Below, in pieces: positions 29,335 through 38,290 of a stretch of 64,000 bases of DNA (position 1 is its first letter; each line of letters opens with the position of its first letter). The notes under the pieces were generated by a model that was given only the letters and a program-made list of their open reading frames with translations, was not told the origin of the DNA and made no database searches. The position numbers and the translations under genes were made by a program. Source of the stretch: Microbispora triticiradicis (GTDB lineage: Bacteria; Actinomycetota; Actinomycetes; Streptosporangiales; Streptosporangiaceae); NCBI GenBank assembly GCA_003260025.2, contig QFZU02000024.1, positions 1 to 64,000 on the forward strand, given 5' to 3'.

Positions 29335-29363
29335 TTGACCTCAGGTGGGCGTGACCATACTGT
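29335..29363 (+). promoter_or_regulatory. Predicted sigma-70-type promoter of the fuconate dehydratase gene
   Basis: TTGACC at 29335-29340 and TACTGT at 29358-29363 are separated by 17 bases, a good housekeeping promoter. The expected transcription start is near 29370, about 30 bases before the ATG at 29400, which has GGAG in front of it. Confidence 0.5.
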
Positions 29364-29372
29364 TCGAATCAC

Positions 29373-29381
29373 ATTCATCGG
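29373..29381. repeat. Repeated element in the fucose divergent promoter, copy 2
   Basis: Second copy of ATTCATCGG, 87 bases from the first, just past the predicted transcription start of the plus-strand unit. That is where a repressor would block elongation. Confidence 0.35.
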
Positions 29382-29399
29382 ATCATTTGGAGTTCGCCC

Positions 29400-30689
29400 A
29401 TGCCGACGATCACCTCGGTGAACGTGATCGACATCAGGTTCCCGACCTCCGCGACGCTCGACGGGTCGGACGCCATGAACCCGGACGGCGACTACTCCGC
29501 GGCGTACGTCGTGTTGCAGACCGACGGCGACCTCGCCGGATACGGCCTGACTTTCACCATCGGACGGGGCAACGACCTGTGCGTGGCCGCCGCGCGGCAG
29601 ATCGGAGCACGGCTGACCGGTTGCGACGTCGACGAGCTGGCCGGGAACCTCGGCGGTCTCTACCGCCAGATCATGTCCGACAGCCAGATGCGCTGGCTGG
29701 GTCCGGAGAAGGGGGTGGTGCACCTGTCCGCGGCGGCCGTGCTGAACGCCGCCTGGGACCTCGCCGCCCGCCGGGCCGGCAAGCCGTTGTGGCGGTTCGT
29801 GGCGGACATGACGCCCGAGGAGCTGGTCGCCGCCTGTGACTTCCGCTACCTGTCCGACGTGCTGACCCCGGACGAGGCCGTCGAGATGCTGGCCCGGCTC
29901 GCCCCCACCCGCGAGGAGCGTATCGCCGAGCTCGCCGCGCACGGATACCCCGCCTACACCACGACACCCGGCTGGCTCGGCTACGACGACGACAAGCTGC
30001 GCCGCCTGTGCCGCGAGGCGGTCGCCGACGGCTGGACCCACGTCAAGCTCAAGGTCGGCGCCAACGTGGAGGACGACGTACGCCGCCTGGCGATCGCCCG
30101 CGAGGAGATCGGCGACCTGACCCTCATGATGGACGCCAACCAGGTGTGGGACGTGCCCCAGGCCATCGAGTGGGTGAACCGGCTGGCGCCGTACGAGCCG
30201 CTGTGGATCGAGGAGCCGACCAGCCCCGACGACGTGCTCGGCCACGCGGCCATCCGGAAGGCGATCGCTCCCGTCGGGGTGGCCACCGGGGAGCACGCGC
30301 ACAACCGGGTCATGTTCAAGCAGCTCCTGCAGGCGGGGGCGATCGACTTCTGCCAGATCGACTCGTGCCGGCTCGCGTCGGTCAACGAGATCGTCCCGAT
30401 CCTGCTGATGGCGGCCAAGTTCGGCGTGCCCGTCTGCCCGCACGCGGGCGGGGTCGGCCTGTGCGAGCTGGTCCAGCACATGTCGGTCGTCGACTACGTC
30501 TGCGTGAGCGGCAGCCTGGAGGGGCGCGTCCTGGAGTACGTCGACCACCTGCACGAGCACTTCGTCGACCCGGTCCGCATCGAGCGGGGCCGCTACCGGC
30601 TGCCCGACGCGCCCGGGTACAACGCCCGCATGCACGACGAGTCCGTCGCCGCCTACCGCTACCCTGACGGGCATCGCTGGGGAGGCTGA
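29400..30689 (+). CDS. L-fuconate dehydratase (enolase superfamily)
   Basis: A 429-residue mandelate racemase/enolase-type enzyme of the fuconate dehydratase family. The N-terminal capping domain opens [29 protein letters not shown] (quoted as [13 protein letters not shown]). The barrel has the HVKLKVG Lys pair, metal ligands in [19 protein letters not shown] and VATGEHAHN, and a late [10 protein letters not shown] with the base His. It converts L-fuconate to 2-keto-3-deoxy-L-fuconate. It is divergent from the other fucose genes and followed one base later by larE, tying the Lar system to fucose use. Confidence 0.93.
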   Translation: MPTITSVNVIDIRFPTSATLDGSDAMNPDGDYSAAYVVLQTDGDLAGYGLTFTIGRGNDLCVAAARQIGARLTGCDVDELAGNLGGLYRQIMSDSQMRWLGPEKGVVHLSAAAVLNAAWDLAARRAGKPLWRFVADMTPEELVAACDFRYLSDVLTPDEAVEMLARLAPTREERIAELAAHGYPAYTTTPGWLGYDDDKLRRLCREAVADGWTHVKLKVGANVEDDVRRLAIAREEIGDLTLMMDANQVWDVPQAIEWVNRLAPYEPLWIEEPTSPDDVLGHAAIRKAIAPVGVATGEHAHNRVMFKQLLQAGAIDFCQIDSCRLASVNEIVPILLMAAKFGVPVCPHAGGVGLCELVQHMSVVDYVCVSGSLEGRVLEYVDHLHEHFVDPVRIERGRYRLPDAPGYNARMHDESVAAYRYPDGHRWGG

Positions 30690-30702
30690 CGTGGAGGCGC
30701 CG

Positions 30703-31569
30703 ATGACTGACCGCCCGACCGGCTTGGACGACGCGGCCGACCCCACGGCCGACGGAGCCGCCGACGACGCCCTGGAGCGGCTGACGGCCCGGCTGCGCCG
30801 GGAGGACGCGCTCGTCGTCGCCTACTCCGGCGGCGCCGACTCGGCGCTGCTCGCCTTCGCCGCCACCCGGGTGCTCGGGCGGCGGGCCCTCGCCGTCACC
30901 GCGGTCTCCCCCAGCCTGGCCGCCTCCGAGCGGGCCGCGGCCCGCGCGTTCGCGCGGCGCCACGGCCTGGCCCACCTGGAGGTGTGCACCGACGAGGCCG
31001 AGCGGCCCGAGTACGCCGCCAACGGCGCCGACCGCTGCTACCACTGCAAGTCGGCGCTGTTCGACGCGCTGGGGCCGCTGGCGGCGGCGATGGGCGCCCG
31101 GGTCGCCCTCGGCACGAACCTCGACGACCTCGGCGACCACCGCCCGGGGCAGCGGGCCGCGGCCGAGCGCGGAGCCATCGCGCCGCTGGTGGACGCCGGG
31201 CTGACCAAGGCCGGAGTGCGCCTGGTCAGCCGTACGCTCGGGCTGGTCACCGCGGACAAGCCCGCCGCGCCGTGCCTGGCCTCGCGGGTGAGTTACGGCG
31301 ACCCGGTCACGCCCGAGGTGCTGGCCAGGGTCGAGGCCGCCGAGGCCGCGCTGCGCGACCTCGGCTTCCCGGTGTGCCGGGTGCGCGCGCACGCGGGCGG
31401 CACGCTCGCCCGGGTCGAGGTGCCGCGGGACGAGATCCCGCGCGTGACCGAGGCGCGCGAGCGCGTCGACGCCGCCGTACGCGGCGCCGGCTTCACCTTC
31501 TGCTCGCTGGATCTCTCAGGTTTCGCGTCCGGGCGGCTGAACGCCCTGCTCCCGCTGCTCCCCTCCTGA
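30703..31569 (+). CDS. larE: ATP-dependent sacrificial sulfur transferase LarE
   Basis: A LarE of about 288 residues. It adenylates the cofactor precursor and gives up its own cysteine sulfur to make the thiocarboxylates of the nickel-pincer nucleotide. The PP-loop VVAYSGGADSALL, CYHCKSALF, GTNLDDLGDHRPG, and CLASRVSYG (with the sacrificial Cys position) are present. The ATG at 30703 has GGAGG six bases upstream; a GTG at 30691 with its own GGAGG is an alternative. It completes larA, larB, larC and larE at one locus. The 3' end overlaps the convergent GH68 gene by 54 bases. Confidence 0.93.
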   Translation: MTDRPTGLDDAADPTADGAADDALERLTARLRREDALVVAYSGGADSALLAFAATRVLGRRALAVTAVSPSLAASERAAARAFARRHGLAHLEVCTDEAERPEYAANGADRCYHCKSALFDALGPLAAAMGARVALGTNLDDLGDHRPGQRAAAERGAIAPLVDAGLTKAGVRLVSRTLGLVTADKPAAPCLASRVSYGDPVTPEVLARVEAAEAALRDLGFPVCRVRAHAGGTLARVEVPRDEIPRVTEARERVDAAVRGAGFTFCSLDLSGFASGRLNALLPLLPS

Positions 31570-32811
31570 GGGCCCAGCGATGGGCGCGGCGGTGGCCGCG
31601 GGGACGACCACGCGGGTGCGGGCTCCGTCGAGGGCGAGCCGGAAGACCGGCGCGATCGTCCCGCCGAAGGCGGCCCGCGCCTCGGCGGCCCCGGCCCGCA
31701 GGGGGTCCGCGCCGCCGCCGACGGACCGGTAGTTGACGAAGCTCACGACGCGTAGGTCGGGCATCACCAGCCAGGCGTACGCCTGGTCGGGCTCCTCCGG
31801 GGGATTGGCGGCCACCAGCCCCGACCCGTTGAGCGGCGCGTACGGCCCGGTCAGGCGGGGCGCGACGAAGCCGTAGAGCCCGGTGGGCGCGCTTCCCGGC
31901 GGGTGGAACGAGTGCCGCTGGGTCGAGAAGAACAGGTAGTACGACGAGTCGCGGACCACCACGTGCGGCCGCTCGATCTCGTGGTTGACGCCGTCGGCCA
32001 CGAGAAGGGGAGGCAGCAGCGACCAGCCGCCGTCCCGCGCTTCGGCGAGGGCCACCGCGCCCATGTAGCCGCCGTCTCCGTCGTCCACAGCCGCTCCGCC
32101 CGCGGACGCCGCCACGGATCCCGCCCCGGACGCCGCCACGGAGGCCGCGACGAGGAGGTACTCACGCCCGTCGGCCGGGTCGCGGAACCAGCCCGGGTCG
32201 CGGAAGGCCCTGATCCGTCCGGGTCCGCCGTCGATCTCGTCGGCCGGCAGGTAGGCCCGGCCGTCCGACCGGAGGACCTCCCGGTGCCCGGCAGCCCGGT
32301 CGAGCAGGACGCGGCCGCCTTCGGCGACGACCACGGCGGGCCGGGTCTCGACGACGCTCTGGAGGAACGTCGGGCGTGCCTCGCCCCGCCGCCCGGCCGC
32401 CGTGTAGAAGACCGAAACGGTGCCGTCGGGGCGGCGGACCGCCGATCCGGACCACTCGCGGCTGCCCGGCGAGGCGCCGTCGGCGAACGCGGGCCCGAGG
32501 TCGTGCCAGCCGTCGCCGTCCCTGGCGAGCAGCCGGATCCGGGCGTGGTCGTGACGCTCCTCCGGATGGCCGGCGGCGGGCGCGGAGAGGGCCATCCACA
32601 GCTCGCGGCCGAGGACCACGGAGATCGATCCGTCCTCCTCCTGGATCGGCCACAGGTCCCAGACGTCGTCGCCGGGCAGCACACGCGGCGGGGCGGGCGT
32701 GTGGGCGGGCGGCGCCGTCGTCTCCGGCGCGAGGGTCAGCGGGCCGGTGGTCAGCAGGTCGAGATGCCGCCGCGTCCAGCGCGCGGGGCCGTCCTCGTTC
32801 ACGCGGTTCAT
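31516..32811 (-). CDS. Glycoside hydrolase family 68 protein (levansucrase-like), no signal peptide
   Basis: A 431-residue GH68 enzyme of five-bladed beta-propeller type. The nucleophile motif VWDLWPI is near residue 51, the transition-state stabiliser in FRDPGWFRDP, and the acid/base in EIERPHVV. GH68 enzymes (levansucrase, inulosucrase, beta-fructofuranosidase) normally act outside the cell on sucrose. Here no signal peptide precedes the domain (MNRVNEDGPARW). The gene is the last of an ABC importer operon, so it probably hydrolyses an imported fructoside. The ATG overlaps the permease stop by four bases. Tail of about 20 residues runs into the convergent larE. Confidence 0.85.
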   Translation of the reverse strand: MNRVNEDGPARWTRRHLDLLTTGPLTLAPETTAPPAHTPAPPRVLPGDDVWDLWPIQEEDGSISVVLGRELWMALSAPAAGHPEERHDHARIRLLARDGDGWHDLGPAFADGASPGSREWSGSAVRRPDGTVSVFYTAAGRRGEARPTFLQSVVETRPAVVVAEGGRVLLDRAAGHREVLRSDGRAYLPADEIDGGPGRIRAFRDPGWFRDPADGREYLLVAASVAASGAGSVAASAGGAAVDDGDGGYMGAVALAEARDGGWSLLPPLLVADGVNHEIERPHVVVRDSSYYLFFSTQRHSFHPPGSAPTGLYGFVAPRLTGPYAPLNGSGLVAANPPEEPDQAYAWLVMPDLRVVSFVNYRSVGGGADPLRAGAAEARAAFGGTIAPVFRLALDGARTRVVVPAATAAPIAGPSGGEQREQGVQPPGRET

Positions 32812-33632
32812 CCCTTCAGCGAACCCTGAAGCAGAGCCGTGACGAAGCGGCGCTGGAAGATCAGGAAGATGGCGAGTGTGGGGGTCAGGATCAGCAGCGA
32901 GCCCGCGCACAGCAGCGGGATGTCGGTCCCCCACTGTCCCTGGAAGGCGCCGAGCGCCCCGGACATCGTCCGTTTCAGCGGGTCGTCGACGAGGACGATG
33001 GCCAGCAGGAACTGGTTCCAGGTCCACAGGAACAGCAGGATGGCGAGGGACGACAGCGCCGGCATGGCCAGCGGCACGTGGATGCGCCAGAAGAGCTGCC
33101 AGAGGTTCGCCCCGTCCATCCGGGCGCTCTCGGACAGTTCGTCGGGCATGTTCACGAAGTGCGCCCGCATCCAGAACACCGCGAACGGCATGAACAGCCC
33201 GATGAGCGGCAGGATGATGGCCCACCTGGTGTTCAGCAGGCCCATGTCGCGCACCTGGTAGTACAGCGGCGTGATGATGCCCTCGAAGGGGAGCGTCAGC
33301 CCGAGCACGAACGTCAGGAACACCACGTTGCGTCCCGCGATGCGGAGGTGGCCGATGGCGAAGCCCGCCAGCGTCGCGAGGAGCAGCGAGACGGGCACCA
33401 CGCCGAGGACGATGAGCGTGCTCGACTTCACCAGCTCGCCCATCCGCGCGGCCTGGAAGGCCGCGACGAAGTTGCCCCAGTGCGGGTCGGCAGGCCAGTC
33501 GAGACCGGACGGGTAGCTGCCCGGGGGATGCAGGGCCGTGACGAACAGGCTGGCGAACGGCATGAGCGTGGCCGCCATCAGCAGGACGAGCAGCACCCTC
33601 CCGCTCCACGTCTCCCCGCGTCCGACGATCAT
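32808..33632 (-). CDS. Carbohydrate ABC transporter permease (MalG type)
   Basis: A 274-residue CUT1 permease with six helices. It contains the family loop ESARMDGANLWQLFWRIHVPLAMPAL (EAA motif near residue 190), which contacts the ATPase. The ATG at 33632 overlaps the MalF-type permease stop by four bases. CUT1 systems often share a general MsiK-like ATPase, and none is encoded here, so an unlinked ATPase is expected. It is coupled to the GH68 gene. Confidence 0.91.
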   Translation of the reverse strand: MIVGRGETWSGRVLLVLLMAATLMPFASLFVTALHPPGSYPSGLDWPADPHWGNFVAAFQAARMGELVKSSTLIVLGVVPVSLLLATLAGFAIGHLRIAGRNVVFLTFVLGLTLPFEGIITPLYYQVRDMGLLNTRWAIILPLIGLFMPFAVFWMRAHFVNMPDELSESARMDGANLWQLFWRIHVPLAMPALSSLAILLFLWTWNQFLLAIVLVDDPLKRTMSGALGAFQGQWGTDIPLLCAGSLLILTPTLAIFLIFQRRFVTALLQGSLKG

Positions 33633-34552
33633 GAGGTTCTGTCCTTCGTGAGCCACTGGATGGGAATGGCGACGACGATGACGAGCACCATGAGCACGAC
33701 GGCGAGAGCGGAGGCCGTGCCCACCTGCCGTTCGGAGAAGGCGAGGTAGTAGATCTCCAGGCCGGGGACCATCGTCGCGTTCCCCGGGCCTCCCTGGGTC
33801 GCGACGTACACGATGTCGAAGCTCGCCAGGGCCGCGATCACGGTCACCGTGACGCAGACGCCGATCTCCTGCCGCAGGCTCGGCACCGTGATCGAGACGA
33901 ACTCGCGGATCGGCCCGGCGCCGTCCATCCGGGCCGCCTCGTACAGCGCCGGATCGATCTTGCTCATCCCGGACAGGAGCAGGATCGTGCACAGGCCGAG
34001 GAGCACCCACGCGCCGATCACGCCGACCGCCGGCAGGGCGGTGGAGAAGTCGCCCAGCCAGGCGCGCGTCACGCCGCCGAGACCGATGTGCGACAGCAGC
34101 TGGTTGACCAGGCCGGTGGACGACAGCAGCCAGCTCCACGTGATGCCCGCCGCGACGAGCGGGATGACCTGCGGCAGGAACAGGACCGTCCGGGCGGCCA
34201 GCGCGAGCCGGCTCGCGGCGATCCGCCGGATCGTCGAGGCGATCACGAGGCCGAGCACGACGGGGATCAGGCTGAAGAAGACGATCAGCTTGACCGCGTT
34301 GAGGATGGTCGCGAACAGGTCGGGGTCGGTGAACACCTTCCCGTAGTTGCCGAGCCCGACCCAGGTGGACGAGCCGATGCCGTCCCAGCGGTACACCGAG
34401 TACTGGAAGGTGAGGACGATCGGCCGCAGCACGAAGACCGCGTAGACGGCCAGCGCCGGAGCGACGAACAGCCAGCCGACCCAGCTCGGGGTGCGGAGCC
34501 CCGCCGCGCGGGCGGGGACCGTTCCTCTCGTCTTCGGAGTGCGCCGTGCCAT
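33629..34552 (-). CDS. Carbohydrate ABC transporter permease (MalF type)
   Basis: A 307-residue CUT1 permease. A short basic N-terminus precedes WVGWLFVAPALAVYAVFVLRP, and the EAA loop YEAARMDGAGPIREFVSITVPSL is near residue 215. It should pair with the MalG-type protein at 32808 and the lipoprotein at 34559. The start lies six bases beyond the binding-protein stop, so it is in the same operon. Confidence 0.91.
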   Translation of the reverse strand: MARRTPKTRGTVPARAAGLRTPSWVGWLFVAPALAVYAVFVLRPIVLTFQYSVYRWDGIGSSTWVGLGNYGKVFTDPDLFATILNAVKLIVFFSLIPVVLGLVIASTIRRIAASRLALAARTVLFLPQVIPLVAAGITWSWLLSSTGLVNQLLSHIGLGGVTRAWLGDFSTALPAVGVIGAWVLLGLCTILLLSGMSKIDPALYEAARMDGAGPIREFVSITVPSLRQEIGVCVTVTVIAALASFDIVYVATQGGPGNATMVPGLEIYYLAFSERQVGTASALAVVLMVLVIVVAIPIQWLTKDRTS

Positions 34553-34558
34553 CGGCGC

Positions 34559-35917
34559 TCAGCTCCCCCCGACCTGGCTCGTGTAGTCGCTCTGCACCGA
34601 CTTCAGCAGCCCGTCGGGGGTCTGCTGCCCGGCGACCAGCTTCTGCAGCTGCGGGGTCCAGCTCTTGGCGTAGATCGCGCCCGTGGCGTTGGCGATGAAG
34701 TCCATCGCGCCGTTGTCCTTGCCGATCTTCGCGCCCGCCTCCAGGGTGCTCGCGGTGACCGTGCCCGCTTCGACCTCGGGCATCGCGGCGTCGGCGGGGC
34801 CCATCGGGTGGGATCCGCCGACCTTCACGCCGATCTCCCGCGCCTTCGCGTCCGTCGCCACCCAGTTGAGGAAGAACGCGGCGCAGTCGGCGTTCTTCGC
34901 CCGGGAGCTGATCCCGAAGGTGAGCGGCGCGGACATCGCGGCCTGGGCGCCGCCCTCCTGCTCCGGCGGCATCAGGAAGAAGCCCACGTCGCCCGGCATC
35001 TGCTTGTCGAGGTTCCCCGACTCCCAGTCGCCGTTGAACATGAAGAGGCCCTCGCCCTTGATGAAGCGGCTCATCATCGTCGCGTAGTCGACGGCGTTGA
35101 CGTCCTTCCAGAAGTACCCGGCCTTGATCCACTTCTCCAGGTGCCGCGTCGCCTGCAGGTTCGACGGCGTGTCGATGGTGGCTCCCGGCTTCTGGAAGAT
35201 CCAGTCGTTGATCGGCCCGGGGGGACCGTAGGCGGCCATGAGGTCCTGCAGCGGGAAGGCGAGCCCGCCGGTGGCTCCGCCGTTGAACTGGGCGATGGGC
35301 TGGACGCCCGCGCTCTTGGCCTTCGCGAGGGCGTCGTCCAGCTCCGCCAGGGTGGCCGGGGGCGCCGACATGCCGATCTTCGCGGCGAGCTTCTTGTTGT
35401 AGAAGACGCCGGTCATGCTGAAGTTCAGTCCCATGGCGTACAGGGAGCCCTCGCCGCGGGTCTTCCCGCCGGGGACCATCCGCATCTGCTGGAGCTGCGA
35501 CGCCGGCCAGGTGTCCCAGCCGAACGCCTTGGCGTAGCCGTCGAGGTTCTTCAGCAGGTTGTTCTTGACGAGCTCGGACACCTGGGGAAGCCGCATCAGG
35601 TCCGGCGGGTCGTCCGCCAGGACGCGCGGCGCGTTCTGGGTGATGACCGCGAACTGGTCCTCACGGATGTTCCACTTGACGTTCGGATGCTGCTTGGTGA
35701 ACTCGTCGGCGAGATCCTTCGGCAGCGGGAAGCCGGTCTCGAAGTAGCCGTTGAGCGTGACCGGCGCCGTACCGCAGGTGGGCGCGGACGAGGGGGACGT
35801 GCCGGTGGCCTCCGCCTGGGGGGCGTCGCCGCCCGGGGCCCCGCACCCCGCCGCCAGCGCCCCTCCCAGCGCGACCGTCAGCACCGCTCCGTTCCATCGG
35901 CGGATTCGACGCGACAT
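34559..35917 (-). CDS. Extracellular sugar-binding lipoprotein (CUT1)
   Basis: A 452-residue solute-binding protein family 1 member. The lipobox is LAAGC with the Cys at about residue 25, followed by a Pro/Gly/Ser/Thr linker. The body has typical SBP_bac_1 features (ETGFPLPKDLADEFTKQHPNVKW, ALNGDWESGN-like FNGDWESGNLDK). First gene of the importer/GH68 operon. Its promoter contains a clean LacI-type palindrome, so the adjacent LacI regulator probably controls it. Substrate is likely a fructoside, inferred from GH68. Confidence 0.9.
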   Translation of the reverse strand: MSRRIRRWNGAVLTVALGGALAAGCGAPGGDAPQAEATGTSPSSAPTCGTAPVTLNGYFETGFPLPKDLADEFTKQHPNVKWNIREDQFAVITQNAPRVLADDPPDLMRLPQVSELVKNNLLKNLDGYAKAFGWDTWPASQLQQMRMVPGGKTRGEGSLYAMGLNFSMTGVFYNKKLAAKIGMSAPPATLAELDDALAKAKSAGVQPIAQFNGGATGGLAFPLQDLMAAYGPPGPINDWIFQKPGATIDTPSNLQATRHLEKWIKAGYFWKDVNAVDYATMMSRFIKGEGLFMFNGDWESGNLDKQMPGDVGFFLMPPEQEGGAQAAMSAPLTFGISSRAKNADCAAFFLNWVATDAKAREIGVKVGGSHPMGPADAAMPEVEAGTVTASTLEAGAKIGKDNGAMDFIANATGAIYAKSWTPQLQKLVAGQQTPDGLLKSVQSDYTSQVGGS

Positions 35918-36022
35918 GTGCGTCTCCTTGGGTTGCTCGGGTTTGGTTGCTCGGGTTGGTTGCGTGAACGGACCACTCGGGGATCCCCTCGACGGCTGAC
36001 GCCGGACACCCCGGGGTTCGGT

Positions 36023-36042
36023 TTGCTAAATCGGATTAGCAA
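36023..36042. promoter_or_regulatory. LacI-family operator
   Basis: TTGCTAAATCGGATTAGCAA has perfect seven-base arms TTGCTAA/TTAGCAA around a six-base centre. It sits in the 188-base divergent region, about 105 bases from the binding-protein start and 64 bases before the LacI-type gene. It fits the even-symmetry palindromes bound by LacI regulators, giving joint control of both transcripts. Confidence 0.8.
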
Positions 36043-36105
36043 TGCGGTAGTCTCACCATACGCGTCGCGGGGTGTCAACCCCCTCACAGCTCAGGAGGTC
36101 GCTCG

Positions 36106-37182
36106 GTGAGCCCACGACGGGTCACACTGGCGGACGTCGCCAAGATCGCCGGCGTCTCGCCGACCACCGCGTCGCTCGTGTTGTCCGGACGCGGGCGGGA
36201 GCTGCGCATCTCTCAGGATGTCGAGCAGCGCGTGCTCAAGGCCGCGGCCGAGTTGCAGTATCGGCCGAACATCGTATCCGTAGGCCTACGAACTGGGACA
36301 ACTCGGACTATCGGCTTCGTTTCGGACACGATCGCCACGTCGCGGCTCGCCGGCGACATGATCAAGGGGGCGCTGGAGGCCGCGCGGGAGCGCGGCTTCA
36401 TGCTGTTCATCGGTGAGACGGAGGGAGACCCCGAGCTCGAACGTCTCCTGCTGCAGGCCATGCACGACCGTCAGGTGGACGGGCTCATCCTGGCCGCGAT
36501 GTACACGCGGACCATCAGGGTGCCCAAGGGGATGGGGGCCGCCCCCGCCGTGCTGCTCAACGCGCTGCCCAAGCAGCGGTCTCCGCTGCCCTCGGTGCTC
36601 CCCGACGAGGTCGAGGCCGGCCGCCGCGCCGCGCGGGTCCTGCTCGACGCCGGCCATCGCGAGGGCATCCATCTGATCGGCGCCGGTCCCGGGCGGCGTG
36701 ACCTTCCCCGGGGAGGCGGCGTCGCGGCCGTCGAGCGGCTCATCGGCATCCGGGAGGTGTTCGGCGAGGCGGGGGTCAAGGTGGCGGGCGCCCACGTCTG
36801 CGCCGACTGGCAGCCCGAGTACGGCCTCGCCGCGACCAGGGCGCTGCTGGAGGGCGGGCGGCCGCGCGCGTTGATCTGCTTCAACGACCGGGTCGCCCTG
36901 GGCGCCTACCAGGCGCTCGACGATTTCGGGCTGAAGGTGCCCGGCGACGTCTCGGTCGTCTCCTTCGACGACCACCCCATCGCCGCGTGGATGCGTCCCA
37001 AGCTCACGACGGTGGCGCTCCCCCACTACGAACTGGGCCGTAAAGCGGTGGACGTCCTGTTCGCGGAGATGGGCCGCGACGGCGACGACGCCGTCGGGGA
37101 GGGCGCCGCCCGGGAGGGGGAGGTGCACCGGGTGCCGATGCCCGTCCGCCTCCGGGAGTCGGTCGCCGCGGCGGCGCCGTGA
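36106..37182 (+). CDS. LacI family transcriptional regulator
   Basis: A 358-residue LacI-type repressor. The N-terminal helix-turn-helix VTLADVAKIAGVSPTTASLVLSGRG spans residues 5-29, with a hinge helix near 55 and a periplasmic-binding-like sensor domain (TIGFVSDTIATS, DGLILAAMYTR, PRALICFNDRVALGAYQAL, VSVVSFDDHPIAAWMRPKLTTV). ATG or GTG ambiguity: the start GTG at 36106 follows AGGAGG. It diverges from the CUT1/GH68 operon and likely binds the palindrome at 36023. The ligand is probably a fructose-containing sugar. Confidence 0.92.
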   Translation: MSPRRVTLADVAKIAGVSPTTASLVLSGRGRELRISQDVEQRVLKAAAELQYRPNIVSVGLRTGTTRTIGFVSDTIATSRLAGDMIKGALEAARERGFMLFIGETEGDPELERLLLQAMHDRQVDGLILAAMYTRTIRVPKGMGAAPAVLLNALPKQRSPLPSVLPDEVEAGRRAARVLLDAGHREGIHLIGAGPGRRDLPRGGGVAAVERLIGIREVFGEAGVKVAGAHVCADWQPEYGLAATRALLEGGRPRALICFNDRVALGAYQALDDFGLKVPGDVSVVSFDDHPIAAWMRPKLTTVALPHYELGRKAVDVLFAEMGRDGDDAVGEGAAREGEVHRVPMPVRLRESVAAAAP

Positions 37183-37202
37183 TCCGGCGGCCGCGCGAAG
37201 GC

Positions 37203-37233
37203 GTTCCGGCAGCCGTGCCCGGGCTGCCGGAAC
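37203..37233. terminator. Bidirectional hairpin terminator
   Basis: Perfect 12-base arms GTTCCGGCAGCC and GGCTGCCGGAAC flank a seven-base loop. It lies between the ends of the plus-strand LacI gene (37182) and the minus-strand permease gene (37238), so it can stop both transcripts. Confidence 0.75.
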
Positions 37234-37237
37234 CCCC

Positions 37238-38290
37238 TCAGTTCTGTGACTTGCCCCCGGTCAGCCGGGAGATCGCCAGGGCGGTGAGGATGATCGCCCC
37301 GTTGAGCGCGTCGATCCACTGCGCGGGCACGCCCGCGAGCGTCAGGACGTTCTGGATCATGTAGAGCAGCAGGATGCCGGTGAACGCGCCGAACACCGTT
37401 CCCTTGCCGCCGTTGAGGCTGACCCCTCCGATGACGGCGGCCGCGAACACGGTGAAGATCGCTCCGTTCCCCTGGGAGGCGGCGACGGAGGCGAGCCGGC
37501 CCGACAGCATCAGCCCGCCGAGCGCGGCCAGCGCGCCGGCGGAGATCAGCGTGATCCACAGCACCCGGTCGGTACGGATGCCCGCCGCCTTGGCGGCGTC
37601 CACGTTGCCGCCGATGGCGTACAGCGCGCGGCCGAACCGGGTGAACCCCAGCAGGACGATGCCGGCCGCGAACAGCAGCAGGCAGATCCAGATCGACGCG
37701 GGCACGCCGAGCCACATCGTCGAGCCGAGGTAGGTCATGGACTCGGGGAGGTTGAAGAAGGTCTGCCCGCCGGAGATGCCCGTCAGGAGGCCGCGCAGCA
37801 CGATGAGCATGCCCAGCGTGACGATGAAGCCGTTGAGCCCGAAGCGGACGATGAACAGCGAGTTCACCATTCCGACGAGCACCCCGACCAGGAGGGTGAT
37901 CGGGATCGCCCACGCCCCGGACAGCAGCCCGAGCCCGTGTCCCGCCCCCGCCGCGACCGTCAGCCAGGCGGCCACGCCGGGAGCCAGCCCGAAGGTCGAC
38001 TCCAGCGAGAGGTCCATCCGGCCGGCGACCAGCACGAGCGTCTGTGCCAGGACGAGCAGCGAGATCTCCGACATCGTCTGCAGGATGTTGATCAGGTTGT
38101 CGGCCTGCAGGAAGATCGGGCTCACGATCTGCCCGACGATCGCGATCACGATGATCGCGGGGACCAGGGCGAAGTCCCGGAGCCGCGCCAGCGGAATCGG
38201 GGAGCGACGCCCTCCCGTTCCCGCGTTCTCCGGCGGCGCCGAGCCCTGGGGGTGGCCCGTCCCCGGGTGGGCGGCGGTGGTCTCAGGCAT
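37238..38290 (-). CDS. Sugar ABC transporter permease (CUT2, ribose type)
   Basis: A 350-residue RbsC-like permease with about ten helices. It has GRMDLSLESTFGLAPGVAAW, GLNGFIVTLGMLIVLRGL and the GRALYAIGGNVDAAKAAGIRTDRV coupling loop. Together with the double ATPase upstream and the lipoprotein at 39860 it makes a full CUT2 importer. The ATG at 38290 overlaps the ATPase stop by eight bases. Because of shared operators with the GH29 fucosidase gene, the sugar is probably L-fucose. Confidence 0.88.
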   Translation of the reverse strand: MPETTAAHPGTGHPQGSAPPENAGTGGRRSPIPLARLRDFALVPAIIVIAIVGQIVSPIFLQADNLINILQTMSEISLLVLAQTLVLVAGRMDLSLESTFGLAPGVAAWLTVAAGAGHGLGLLSGAWAIPITLLVGVLVGMVNSLFIVRFGLNGFIVTLGMLIVLRGLLTGISGGQTFFNLPESMTYLGSTMWLGVPASIWICLLLFAAGIVLLGFTRFGRALYAIGGNVDAAKAAGIRTDRVLWITLISAGALAALGGLMLSGRLASVAASQGNGAIFTVFAAAVIGGVSLNGGKGTVFGAFTGILLLYMIQNVLTLAGVPAQWIDALNGAIILTALAISRLTGGKSQN

